Positions 35,820 through 45,442 of a DNA stretch of 64,000 nucleotides are shown here, piece after piece. The notes below the pieces were generated by a model. That model searched no databases, was not told the origin of the DNA, and saw only the letters and a list, made by a program, of their open reading frames with translations. The stretch's first letter is position 1, and each line of letters starts with the position of its first letter. The DNA is from an uncultured Pseudomonadota bacterium (GTDB lineage: Bacteria > Pseudomonadota > Alphaproteobacteria > RF32 > CAG-239): positions 329,855 to 393,854 of the forward strand of contig CAMRWU010000001.1 in NCBI GenBank assembly GCA_947054505.1, given 5' to 3'. The position numbers and the translations under genes are program-made.

Positions 35820-37475
35820 ATGTTTTATAATTTGATAAAGATATTGGCTGTTGTTTTGATGGTTCTTTGTGGCGGAATTGCCAATGCTCAGGTGGATCAA
35901 CAGATGATGGATGCAAGCGCTGAGCAAGCGCAGGGAAATTATCAGCCGATGAATATCGGTTACGCCGGTTTCAATTCTTTGGGTATGTCTCAGGCGGCTT
36001 GGTTGGATCCGATGCAAAATTTGGGAGAGGGGCAGAGCCGTCCGGCTTATTCTCGTTATTATTGGTCTCCTGATTTGATTTTGCCGATTCGTCTGCGTGA
36101 GGGAATGATTACATTGGTCAATTTTCCGTCATGGGAAATGATTGAAGATATTTTTATTGGTGATAATGCTACTTTTGACGGGCAGATATCCGGACCGAGC
36201 AGTTTGCTTCTCTATCCGCGTAAGGGGGCGAATGTTGGTGTTGATACGAATATCATCGTATTTGGTCGTTCCGGAAATCGCTATGTCTTCTATGTGAAGA
36301 GTGAGGCTGTTAATACGGAGCGTCTGACAAACTCTATTATCGATATTGAGGTCATCGGCGGGCAGGAAGGAGCCGCATCCGGAACGTTCGGAGCTCTTGG
36401 GCGAAGCGGCGGTGGTGGCACGACTTCCGGCGGAAAGTCTGTTGATGCGGCTTATACCAGGCGTTTTCAGAAAAGTGATTGGTTGAAGGAAATTCCTCTT
36501 GATCCGTCAAAGTTTCGTTTCGATTTGGAAGTATATGTTCCTAATCCGGATGATGTCGTGATTGCGCCGGAACGTGTTTGGCGTGATGATATCTTTACTT
36601 ATATCGATTTGGGTAAAAAAGCTCTGAATATGATGCAACGTCCGGTGGTCAGTATGATTGTTGAGCGTGTTGAGGTGCCTGTTGGTTTTAGAACAAAAGG
36701 ACCGGACAATCGTTTGATTATTGTTGAGGGGGTCGGCGATTTGGTTCTCAGAAACGGTAAACGTTTGATTTGTATTAAACTGCGTCGTTCGGATGAAAGC
36801 GGTCTTGAATATGCTATTGATGCCTCCGATTATCTGCCTCCCAAGTGGGAAGTTCCGGCTCCGTTGCCGGAGCAACAAAACGGTCGCTCTATGATGCCGG
36901 CAAACTATGGTAATATGAATAGTGGCGGCAATATGGGCGGTGGTGCATATGGTGCCAATATGGGGGGGACGCCTCCTGTCATCGGGCAATATGATGTTCA
37001 AACGGGACAGGGACAAATGTTGATACCTCAATATCAGCAAGGCAACGGAATGGGCGCCGGAGGTGCCGGCGGCTATCAGGCGACGCAAAACCCCAATGCT
37101 GATTTTGACTATTCAAAGATGCAACGCATCAGCAATACTCAGCAGAGTTCGGCCGGTGGAAGCAATCCTTATTTGCAACAATATGGTTACGGCAGTGGCT
37201 TTAGCGATGGCGGCGGTTCTAATATTTCAATTGAGTTGGGAACCGATGCTGATGTCAATAATCTTGAAAAATTGTGGGATAATTTGTCTCGCAAGTATAA
37301 GAGCGATTTGAGCCGTTTTGAGCCGTTTTTCTCTGTCGATGCGCCGGCAGATGGTCAGGGAAAAGAGCTGTTCCATTTGCGTGTGGGGCCGGTTCGCTCT
37401 CTTGAGGACGGCGATAAAACCTGCGGTATTTTGGGAAGAAACGGTGTCTTTTGCAGTGTAGTCAGAACTCAGTGA
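35820..37475 (+). CDS. virB9: VirB9-like outer-membrane complex protein with C-terminal SPOR domain
   Basis: 551 aa, about twice the usual VirB9 length. Signal peptide to about residue 23 (AVVLMVLCGGIANAQ). The VirB9/CagX N-terminal domain covers about 80-185 (LPIRLREGMITLVNFPSW, NIIVFGRSGNRYVFYVKSEA). The C-terminal VirB9 domain (about 230-325) carries PERVWRDDIFTYIDLGK and GPDNRLIIVEGVGDLVLRNG. Then comes a Gly/Met/Asn/Gln-rich linker (about 345-465) and a SPOR-like domain (about 470-551: NNLEKLWDNLSRKY, ELFHLRVGPVRSLEDGDKTC, GVFCSVVRT). SPOR domains bind denuded peptidoglycan glycans. The fusion would tie the outer-membrane core to the septum or wall. Confidence 0.88.
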   Translation: MFYNLIKILAVVLMVLCGGIANAQVDQQMMDASAEQAQGNYQPMNIGYAGFNSLGMSQAAWLDPMQNLGEGQSRPAYSRYYWSPDLILPIRLREGMITLVNFPSWEMIEDIFIGDNATFDGQISGPSSLLLYPRKGANVGVDTNIIVFGRSGNRYVFYVKSEAVNTERLTNSIIDIEVIGGQEGAASGTFGALGRSGGGGTTSGGKSVDAAYTRRFQKSDWLKEIPLDPSKFRFDLEVYVPNPDDVVIAPERVWRDDIFTYIDLGKKALNMMQRPVVSMIVERVEVPVGFRTKGPDNRLIIVEGVGDLVLRNGKRLICIKLRRSDESGLEYAIDASDYLPPKWEVPAPLPEQQNGRSMMPANYGNMNSGGNMGGGAYGANMGGTPPVIGQYDVQTGQGQMLIPQYQQGNGMGAGGAGGYQATQNPNADFDYSKMQRISNTQQSSAGGSNPYLQQYGYGSGFSDGGGSNISIELGTDADVNNLEKLWDNLSRKYKSDLSRFEPFFSVDAPADGQGKELFHLRVGPVRSLEDGDKTCGILGRNGVFCSVVRTQ

Positions 37476-37485
37476 TAAAGTAATT

Positions 37486-40400
37486 ATGGCCAAAGAGAAT
37501 TTAACACATTCCGAGAAGTACATAAAAAAAACCAATCGTATTATTTTGATGATTGGCTTGGCTTCTCTTGGCATTTTTATCTTTGGCGTTATCTTGTTGA
37601 TGAAGAGTAATCGTCAGGCGGATGAGTTTGAAGAGCCCGTCTTTATGGATAATGACGATGTCCTTAGCATTAGCGATACCAGACCTTTGGCTCAGAATAT
37701 CGAGTTTGGAACCATTGATACCGAGATTCCCTTGACGGCAACGCCGGATCCTGTTGAAATGGGGCAGGTTGTTTTGGGAACCGATGCCAAAAATGTTCTG
37801 ACTTTGGGAACAAACGGCAAGTCGGCTATTCGGATTTTGTCTGTTGAGTTGGCGGAGCCGCCGGCCGATGGTTTTACTTTTCATGATGGTTGCGGCAATA
37901 AATCTTTAAGCGGCAAGGAAACTTGTCATATAACCATGAGCTGGACGCCGGTTGTTGCCGGAAATGTTCAGAACAATTTTGTCATCTCGTGGCATGAATT
38001 GAGTTTGGGGCAGGAAAACGCCAAATCGGCCAAGATTCCCGTAACCGGTAACGCTGTTGTTAAAGAGGATTGTAAGGTCTGTGATAATATTGGTTCCGGC
38101 GTCGATATCTCTTCCGGTGCCAAAAACACTCGTTCTGCTGTCGGTCCGGACGGCAAAATTATCGGTGATGTTGACGAAGACGGCTTTGTTCGTGACAAAG
38201 ATGGTAATATTATCGGGCGTGTTAACGATAGTGGCCTTATTCTGGATGAAAATGGCAATATTATCGGTGTGGCCGAAAACCGTCGCGCGGTTTATGATGA
38301 GTTTGGCAATCTGATTGGCTATGTTAATCCGGATGGTTCTGTCGTTGACAAAGACGGTAATGTTATCGGTCGAATGTTGCCTGACGGCACAGTGGTTGAC
38401 TTGAACGGAAAGTTGATAGGAAAGTCGATAGAGACAGGGTTTGTCTATGACAAAGACGGTAATATTATCGGTCGGATTCTGCCTGATGGTACGGTCGTTG
38501 ACTTGAATGGTAATGTTATCGGTCGGGTGAACGAAAACGGAGAAGTTGTTGATGCCAACGGCAATATTATCGGTTTTGTGTCAAAACCGGGGCGTGTTGC
38601 TGTTGATGACGAGGGAAATATCTTAGGCGTTGTGATGCCTGACGGCTCTATTGTCGACGAGGGCGGAAACACTGTCGGTAATGTTGATGCCAATGGTAAT
38701 ATCATCAAAAAACAAGTCTTGGGATCTCAGGGAAAATCCGTCCGTCTGGCGTATGATGAAAACGGTAATGTTATTGGTTATATTGATGAAAACGGTAACG
38801 TGATCGATTTTAACGGTAATGTTATCGGAAAAATGTTGCCCGACGGAACATTGGTGGACTTGGACGGTAATGTCATCGGTAAGGCGGGAGAGGAAGTTTA
38901 TCTGGCATTGGATAATGACGGCAATATCATCGGCTATGTCGGAAAAGATGGCAAAGTTTATGATGCCAGCGGCAATATCATTGGTTATGTGGATGAAAAC
39001 GGTAATATCGTCGATGCCAACGGTAATATTATCGGATCATTGGTAGCTGTGGCCAGATTGCCGATTACGCCGCAAGGAACCTTGTTGGGAATTGTGCAAA
39101 ATGACGGTTCGGTGGAAAACAGTTCCAAGTTGGTTGTTGGTCGCGTTTTGGCAAACGGATTGGTTCGTGAGCCAAATGGTTCGCGCATTATTGCCAAAAT
39201 GGTGCGCGGAGGTTTGGTTATCGGCTATGGGTGCAAGCAGATAGGGTATCTGGACCATGACGGTAAAATCAAAAAGGGCAATGAGGAAACATCTCACAAA
39301 ATAAATTCGGAAGGCGTCGTTTTTGACAGTGAAGGGCTTTATATCGGTGAAATTGTGAAAACCGGTAGGGTTTTTGATAATAATTGTCGTTTGTTGGGAA
39401 CGGTGGATACAAACGGCATTGTTAAAGATCGTTCAAACAGATATGTCGGCTGTGTCAATCCTGATGGTAGTGTTTTGGATGAAAAAGGCGATTTGGTCGG
39501 AGCCGTAGCCAAGAGCGGCGCCGCCGTTGATTTTGACGGTCGCTATATCGGAAAGATAAATGATGACAATCTTGTGATAAATGATGCCAATTTGCCGGTT
39601 GGTTGTGTCGGTATCTGGGGCGATGTCTTTAACAATCGCGGAGCTTATATCGGTCGGGCTGTTGGCCGGAAATACGGTTTTGATTTAAATGGAAATTATC
39701 TGAATATCGTAGACGATAAGGCAGAAGTAAAAATCTTTGACAGGCCGGCGGTGCATTTAACGGCTAATAATCTGCTGGTTGATGATAAAAATGAAATCGT
39801 CGGCACGGCGCTTGATATGAAGTCAACTGTTGTTGACGCACGCGGCAAGCTTTTGGGTAATTTGTTTCCTGATGGATTTGTTTATAATCTGGAAGGACGA
39901 AATCTCGGAAAGATCAAAGGCGACGGTTTGAATTTTTATGCAAACTCTTTGGGGCATTTGGCGCCGCATGGTGAGGTTGTTGACACCAAGGGCAATGTTA
40001 TCGGTGTGGCCGAACATGACGGGCGTGTTTATAGTCGCTATGGTGATAATTTAGGTCATCTTGACGCGAAAGGTGAGCTGATTGATCGCAAGGGCGAGTT
40101 TGTCGGTGGCTTGGTACGAAAAGGCGCGGCGATTGGGTATGACGGTTCTTATATCGGCTATGCAACGGCAAATGGTCGGGTTATTGATTTGACGGGAGAT
40201 GTTGTCGGACGTAGTACGTTTGACGGAAAGGTTGTCTCCACGGACAATAATGTTATCGGCGAGGTTATTCCGGAGAATATCATGGTGGATATCTGGGGTA
40301 ATTATCGCGGTCGCCTCAACTCTTTGGGGGATGTTATTGACTTGAAGAATGATACGATTACGGCGATTTTACCTGGGGGCGCAACAGATTTGAATCTAAG

Positions 40401-40899
40401 CCTGTTGAAGCGTGGCGGTGTTATGGACTTTGGTGGAAATGTCATTGGAGCTGTGTTGCCGAACGGTGCCGTTGTCAGCAAGGACAATGTTGTCATCGGT
40501 CGGGTTTTGTCGGATGGAGGCGTTTTGAGCCTGTCCGGAAAACTGATTGGCGAGGTGATTGATGGCGATATCGTTGTTGATAACGCAGATAAAGTTGTGG
40601 GTTATGTAAATTTTGATGGTCAAATACAAGCTTTTGATGATAGTATTCTTGGAAAGAGCCTTTCCGGTGGCTTGGCCATTGACACAAACGAGAATATTAT
40701 CGGTAAAATTTATAAGATCGGTGCGACAATTCTTGGGAATGATGGTCAATATCGGGGACGGCTGGCGCCTGACGGCAGTGTCGTAGATCGCGCAGGCGCG
40801 GTTATCGGATATATCAAGAGCAACGGAACCTTTGTTGATTTAGATAGGAAAGTTGCCGGATATGTTCTGCAGGAAGTGGCTAAAAACCGGAGGAACTAA
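37486..40899 (+). CDS. Inner-membrane-anchored giant repeat protein (VirB10/DotG-like N-terminal half)
   Basis: 1137 aa. Cytoplasmic N-terminus of about 20 residues, one helix (RIILMIGLASLGIFIFGVIL), an extended acidic stretch, and a beta domain (about 70-185) of the Ig-like/ASH type (LTLGTNGKSAIRILSVELAE, CHITMSWTPVVAG). From about residue 215 to the end it consists of about 17-19-residue units with the pattern G-x-V-V-D-x-x-G-N-V-I-G-x-V (for example GEVVDANGNIIGFV), more than forty copies grading into diverged ones. Legionella DotG has an inner-membrane helix, repeats and a VirB10 domain; here the VirB10 domain is absent and lies in the next gene. Weak ribosome site (AAAGTAATT). Confidence 0.8.
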   Translation: MAKENLTHSEKYIKKTNRIILMIGLASLGIFIFGVILLMKSNRQADEFEEPVFMDNDDVLSISDTRPLAQNIEFGTIDTEIPLTATPDPVEMGQVVLGTDAKNVLTLGTNGKSAIRILSVELAEPPADGFTFHDGCGNKSLSGKETCHITMSWTPVVAGNVQNNFVISWHELSLGQENAKSAKIPVTGNAVVKEDCKVCDNIGSGVDISSGAKNTRSAVGPDGKIIGDVDEDGFVRDKDGNIIGRVNDSGLILDENGNIIGVAENRRAVYDEFGNLIGYVNPDGSVVDKDGNVIGRMLPDGTVVDLNGKLIGKSIETGFVYDKDGNIIGRILPDGTVVDLNGNVIGRVNENGEVVDANGNIIGFVSKPGRVAVDDEGNILGVVMPDGSIVDEGGNTVGNVDANGNIIKKQVLGSQGKSVRLAYDENGNVIGYIDENGNVIDFNGNVIGKMLPDGTLVDLDGNVIGKAGEEVYLALDNDGNIIGYVGKDGKVYDASGNIIGYVDENGNIVDANGNIIGSLVAVARLPITPQGTLLGIVQNDGSVENSSKLVVGRVLANGLVREPNGSRIIAKMVRGGLVIGYGCKQIGYLDHDGKIKKGNEETSHKINSEGVVFDSEGLYIGEIVKTGRVFDNNCRLLGTVDTNGIVKDRSNRYVGCVNPDGSVLDEKGDLVGAVAKSGAAVDFDGRYIGKINDDNLVINDANLPVGCVGIWGDVFNNRGAYIGRAVGRKYGFDLNGNYLNIVDDKAEVKIFDRPAVHLTANNLLVDDKNEIVGTALDMKSTVVDARGKLLGNLFPDGFVYNLEGRNLGKIKGDGLNFYANSLGHLAPHGEVVDTKGNVIGVAEHDGRVYSRYGDNLGHLDAKGELIDRKGEFVGGLVRKGAAIGYDGSYIGYATANGRVIDLTGDVVGRSTFDGKVVSTDNNVIGEVIPENIMVDIWGNYRGRLNSLGDVIDLKNDTITAILPGGATDLNLSLLKRGGVMDFGGNVIGAVLPNGAVVSKDNVVIGRVLSDGGVLSLSGKLIGEVIDGDIVVDNADKVVGYVNFDGQIQAFDDSILGKSLSGGLAIDTNENIIGKIYKIGATILGNDGQYRGRLAPDGSVVDRAGAVIGYIKSNGTFVDLDRKVAGYVLQEVAKNRRN

Positions 40900-40901
40900 C
40901 G

Positions 40902-43900
40902 TTGAAGCTTTACCGTCTGGGTCGACAAATCGTATGTAAAGTTGTTCGTGTGGCGCTTTGCGCTTTTTTGTGGTGCTTTGTTACCGGCGGTGCTTGGGCA
41001 CAAGAAATTACGGCCATTGATTTTAACGGTGATTTGTTGGGAAAGGTTATTCCCGATGGTAAGGTCGTTGGTTTTGACAACCAGCTTATTGGTAATGTCA
41101 CAGCAGACAGTTTAATTTTGAGCTTTGACGGCCGTTTAATCGGTGGTGTTGTTCCGCAGGGAATTGCTATCGGCAATGATGCCAAGTTGCTTGGTAAAGT
41201 GAATAATGATGGTTCTGTTCGTCTGGCCTCGGGGCAAATCGTCGGAAAAGTTTTGCCAAACGGCCTTGTGGTGAACGATTATTTTGATATCATCGGTGCC
41301 GTTTTGTTCCCAGGGCTTGTGTATTCCGATGAGGGAAAAACGGTTGGACGTGTGACCGGTGATGGCTTGTATACCAACCTTCAGGGACAGACGATAGGTA
41401 TCGTCATGCCTGATGGTTATGCTTATCGTCGCGTGGGTAATGACTATATTTTGGATGGGCGTTTAATATCTTCCAAGATGGTCGTTTCTTTGACCGGCGA
41501 TTTTATCGGAAGTGTTGTTCCCGGCGGTGGTGTTTCTAATTTCGATTCTCAAATTATCGGCCGGATAAAAGCCAACAGCTATGCTTATAATGATGAAAAT
41601 CAAGTCATCGGTCGGATTGTCAAGTCCGGTTATGCTTTTGATAATAACGGCTATTATATGGGGTTTGTAACGTATAATGGTGAAGTTATTGAAAATGAAA
41701 AGTTGGTGGGACACATTCGTGCTGACGGCAACATTATTGATTTAGAAGGCAATGTTATTGGCTATAGCGTGGATATTTCTGCAACAGCTACCGATTTGCG
41801 CGGTAAATATTTGGGGCGTTTGCTTCCGGAGGGAAATCTTGCACGTGCCAAAGAAGTTACGGCATTGGTCGGTGCTCGGGGTGCTATTGTTGCGGCTGAT
41901 GGTTCTGCTATTGGTCAGATAAGCAAAACAGGTCCCGTTTTCGATTATAAAGGTTCTTTGCGTGGACACGCGCTTTCCAATGGTTTGGTGATTTCGTTGA
42001 GCGGAACGCCGTTGGGTTATATGATAAACAATTATGCTTATGACTTGTCCGGACGTATCCTTGGTGCGGTTTTGGACAATTATATCGTTTATAATAATGA
42101 TAACCATGTTCTGGGAATCAGCGGGATTGACAGCTCAATCAATACAAATAACGGCAAAAAAATCGTTTCTCCGTTTGGTTATGTGTTTAATCAGGATGGT
42201 GGTTTGGATGGTAGCGGCTTTGCTCTGGAAACCGTTTATAACTTTTTTGGAAATCCTATCGGTCAAATTGGTTTTAACGGAACGGTGGAAGGTAGTGCCG
42301 GCAGTATTGGCGGACAGGTTTTGGCCTCAGGATATTTAACTGCGGATTCTCAGATACTGGGACGTTTGGTGGATTCTGTTTACGCCGTATCCGAGCAAGG
42401 ACGTTTGCTTGGGCTTTTGTCACAACAAAATACGATTACCGACAGCAGTTTGAATACTGTAGGAAAAGTATTGCCGGATACCTTTACGTTACAGACTGAA
42501 AATGCGGCTGAAGCAGCTTATATGCCGGTCTCTGGTCGGGGATATAATGAGCGAATGGTTGTTAACTTTGCCGGAAAACTTCTCGGCTATGTTGATATCA
42601 ATGGTGTCGTTAGCGATTTAAGCGGTGCCAGAATAGGGCGTATTGATGCTCTTGGTTGGGCTGTTGATAATAATAATGTTCTTGTCGGTCGGTTGTTGGC
42701 TTTTAATACGGTTGTTAATGACGGATGCGAAAATATCGGTGTGATCGGTTCTCAGGGAAATGTGCAGAATTTCCGCGGAATTTATATCGGAAAGACTTTA
42801 GCCAACGGACAAATTTTGAGCGATAGCGGCAATATTATCGGTTATACGGTTAAACGTCTTCCGGTAATGGGATATGACGGTAATGTCAGCGGTGTTGTTA
42901 ATGCCGATGGTCGGGTACGCAATCTGTCCAACCAGATGTTGGGTTGTGTCGACAAACGGGGCAACCTGCGCGATGCTGATGGCGTTCTTTTGGGCGGAAC
43001 GATTGATTATACTCCTGTTATTGATTTCCGCGGCAATATTATCGGGCGTTCAATACTCAATGGTACAGTTGTTAATAAGGACAATGCCGTTATCGGTTAT
43101 CAGCAAGCAGATGGCAATGTGAATTCCGAAGTCGGTACTCCGTTGGGCAATATGTTTAAATATGCCGTTGCTTTCAATTTGGACAATCAGCTTATTGGCT
43201 TGGTACATAATGATGGTTCGGTCGTGTCTTTTGATGGCAAAACGGTCGGCAACGTTGGTTTTGATGGCTATGTTTTGGACAAGGGGCAGAAAATCGGTTA
43301 TGCTCTGTATGATTTATATGTTTATGATGCTAATTTTAACGCGATTGGCTATATCACGCGCAAAGGTGAGGTTGTAAACTTTAATAACCAAAATCTGGGT
43401 TCGATTGATCGCGGTTTTCTCGTTGATAAGGATATGAATGTTGTTGCCAGAGGCCTGCGTGACTATAAAATTCGCGATAGAGCCAATATTGTTATCGGTG
43501 AACTGGCATTCGACGGTCGTGTGTTAAATCGCCAGAATGTTGAAGTCGGTGTTTTGGAACAAAATGGCAATATTGTCAACCGGAACAGAGAAACAATAGC
43601 CAAGGCTTCACCGTTACAGTATTACAGCAAGATTTCTTCAGAAGCCAAACGGAAAATGATTTTCGATAAGGATGGTAATTTTGTTGGCTATTTGGATGAG
43701 AACGGTAATATTGTTGATGCCAACGGAAATATTATCGGTTCTTTGGATGAAAATGGTAATATTGTTGATAAAGAGGGTAATGTTCTCGGAGATGTCTTAA
43801 ACAATAAGGCTGCTTATGATAAAGATGGCAATCTTATAGGCTATGCGGATGAAAACGGCAATGTTCGCAATATTGACGGTAAAGTTATCGGAACAGTTGA

Positions 43901-45431
43901 TACAAGCGGAAATGTTGTTGATGCGAATGGAAATATTATTGGTGGGATTAATGCCAATTGGTATGAAAAGGCACCACAAGTGACACCGTTACCGCAAAAA
44001 GATGTTTCTCCAGCTTTGGAATTGTTGGAGAATAATAATTTCAGAAAGTCTTTGGGCGTAGCCTTAACGCCGGACGGTGAATATCTGGGAGAGATTTTGG
44101 AGGATGGAAGCGTTGTTGATGAAGACGGCTATGTTTTAGGGCATAAAATGCCTGATGGCTTGATTATTGATGATGACGGTTCGTTGATAGGTATTGAAGA
44201 AATCAAAAAGCCGGATACCAGTGGAATGTTTATCCCTCAGGGAACATTTGGCGACGGTGGAGCTTATGGCACGGGAACTGGTCCGGCCGGAAATTTAGGC
44301 CCCGGTGGCGGATATGGTCCTGGAGAACGCTACGATCCTTCTCGTCAGGCTGCTTTAAATGCCGCCATGTCCGAGCGTCGTAAAAACATCTCTGTCGGAA
44401 AAATCAGCAACGGTGTTCGTAAGGAAGCTTTTGATGGGATGCAAAAAGATTGGTCTGAGCAAGGGATTGGTAAGGTTATTTCTTCATGGCGGGTTGACTT
44501 GAGCGAAATGATTTTTGCGGATAAACCGATTCCCGCAGTTATTGCCAGAGCAATTGACAGTAACAACCCAGCACCGATTACGGCTTTTGTTGAACGCAAT
44601 GTTTATGCGGAAGAAGGGCGAAATGTCATTATTCCGGCCGGTAGCCGTTTGATGGGGAGCTTGGGGGGCGTAACAGCTAGTTCTGAAGCCACATCAGAGT
44701 CCGCTCGTGTTCAAATTTCATGGGAGCGTTTGATTCGTCCCGATGGTTCACTGTTCGTCTTTCAGGGGTTAACTGCCGATGCGCAAGGTCGTGCCGGTGC
44801 CTTGGGATATGTTGATCAACAGTTGTTTAAGAAATATACTTTGCCGGTTATGACAACCACATTGACCAGTGCCACATCATACTTTATGGCTCCAAAGGAT
44901 GACGATAACGGAGAAACAGAAACACCAAGACAGCAGGCTGCTAATGATGCTCGTCAAAATTTCTTGAACGAAATGAACAAAGTGTTTGATGAAATCTTGG
45001 CCGACAAGTCTAATATTAAACCTATGACATATATTCCGGCGGGAACTCGTATCATTGTTTTCCCGATGTCCGATTTGTGGTTGCGTACGGTTGAACGTGA
45101 TCAGGATGCGTCTTTGAATCTCGAAAAACCGACAATTTTGTTGAACGACAAAGAAGCCGCCGCAGAACGTGAAGCAAAGAAAAATGAAACGATACGCCGT
45201 AATGCTGAAGTTGTTAACAGTGATGTTGTTTATGATTCTGGCGAAGGCGAGGTTGACGCCGTAAAGGGAACGCCTTTATTGCCTACGAAAAAGAAAAAGA
45301 GCAGTAGCGGTGCGGCAACCAATCCGAACTACATCGCACCGCCTCCGCCACCGTCTCCGTCGTCAAACCCCGCGGCCGCGGCGGCAACATCCGGATCAAA
45401 CAATAACAATGGCGTTCCGGCGCTGTTCTAA
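40902..45431 (+). CDS. virB10: Exported giant repeat protein with C-terminal VirB10/TrbI domain
   Basis: 1509 aa starting at TTG (40902), with GGAGGA 6 bases upstream. A cleavable signal peptide ends near residue 34 (LCAFLWCFVTGGAWAQ), unlike canonical VirB10, which has an uncleaved anchor. Residues about 35-1100 are the same V-V-D-x-x-G-N-x-I-G-type repeats as in the preceding gene, with the best-conserved block at about 930-1020 (DENGNIVDANGNIIGSL). A Gly-rich linker (GPAGNLGPGGGYGPG) leads to the VirB10/TrbI C-terminal domain (about 1150-1400): NVIIPAGSRLMGSL, VQISWERLIRPDGSLFVFQG, a helical antenna stretch, and GTRIIVFPMSDLWLRTV. Pro-rich tail. Confidence 0.88.
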   Translation: MKLYRLGRQIVCKVVRVALCAFLWCFVTGGAWAQEITAIDFNGDLLGKVIPDGKVVGFDNQLIGNVTADSLILSFDGRLIGGVVPQGIAIGNDAKLLGKVNNDGSVRLASGQIVGKVLPNGLVVNDYFDIIGAVLFPGLVYSDEGKTVGRVTGDGLYTNLQGQTIGIVMPDGYAYRRVGNDYILDGRLISSKMVVSLTGDFIGSVVPGGGVSNFDSQIIGRIKANSYAYNDENQVIGRIVKSGYAFDNNGYYMGFVTYNGEVIENEKLVGHIRADGNIIDLEGNVIGYSVDISATATDLRGKYLGRLLPEGNLARAKEVTALVGARGAIVAADGSAIGQISKTGPVFDYKGSLRGHALSNGLVISLSGTPLGYMINNYAYDLSGRILGAVLDNYIVYNNDNHVLGISGIDSSINTNNGKKIVSPFGYVFNQDGGLDGSGFALETVYNFFGNPIGQIGFNGTVEGSAGSIGGQVLASGYLTADSQILGRLVDSVYAVSEQGRLLGLLSQQNTITDSSLNTVGKVLPDTFTLQTENAAEAAYMPVSGRGYNERMVVNFAGKLLGYVDINGVVSDLSGARIGRIDALGWAVDNNNVLVGRLLAFNTVVNDGCENIGVIGSQGNVQNFRGIYIGKTLANGQILSDSGNIIGYTVKRLPVMGYDGNVSGVVNADGRVRNLSNQMLGCVDKRGNLRDADGVLLGGTIDYTPVIDFRGNIIGRSILNGTVVNKDNAVIGYQQADGNVNSEVGTPLGNMFKYAVAFNLDNQLIGLVHNDGSVVSFDGKTVGNVGFDGYVLDKGQKIGYALYDLYVYDANFNAIGYITRKGEVVNFNNQNLGSIDRGFLVDKDMNVVARGLRDYKIRDRANIVIGELAFDGRVLNRQNVEVGVLEQNGNIVNRNRETIAKASPLQYYSKISSEAKRKMIFDKDGNFVGYLDENGNIVDANGNIIGSLDENGNIVDKEGNVLGDVLNNKAAYDKDGNLIGYADENGNVRNIDGKVIGTVDTSGNVVDANGNIIGGINANWYEKAPQVTPLPQKDVSPALELLENNNFRKSLGVALTPDGEYLGEILEDGSVVDEDGYVLGHKMPDGLIIDDDGSLIGIEEIKKPDTSGMFIPQGTFGDGGAYGTGTGPAGNLGPGGGYGPGERYDPSRQAALNAAMSERRKNISVGKISNGVRKEAFDGMQKDWSEQGIGKVISSWRVDLSEMIFADKPIPAVIARAIDSNNPAPITAFVERNVYAEEGRNVIIPAGSRLMGSLGGVTASSEATSESARVQISWERLIRPDGSLFVFQGLTADAQGRAGALGYVDQQLFKKYTLPVMTTTLTSATSYFMAPKDDDNGETETPRQQAANDARQNFLNEMNKVFDEILADKSNIKPMTYIPAGTRIIVFPMSDLWLRTVERDQDASLNLEKPTILLNDKEAAAEREAKKNETIRRNAEVVNSDVVYDSGEGEVDAVKGTPLLPTKKKKSSSGAATNPNYIAPPPPPSPSSNPAAAAATSGSNNNNGVPALF

Positions 45432-45442
45432 AGGAGATAGAA

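Noticed and set aside
40880..40920. Frameshift splitting one large VirB10/DotG gene into two
   Set aside because: The second gene has its own ribosome site (GGAGGA) and TTG start, and begins with a complete signal peptide ending AWAQ. That is not expected in the middle of a broken gene. Resequencing could still test it.
38130..44200. CRISPR-like or tandem DNA repeats
   Set aside because: The short repeated stretches (such as ggtaatattatcgg) are in frame, irregular and code for protein repeats. There are no constant repeat/spacer units and no cas genes.
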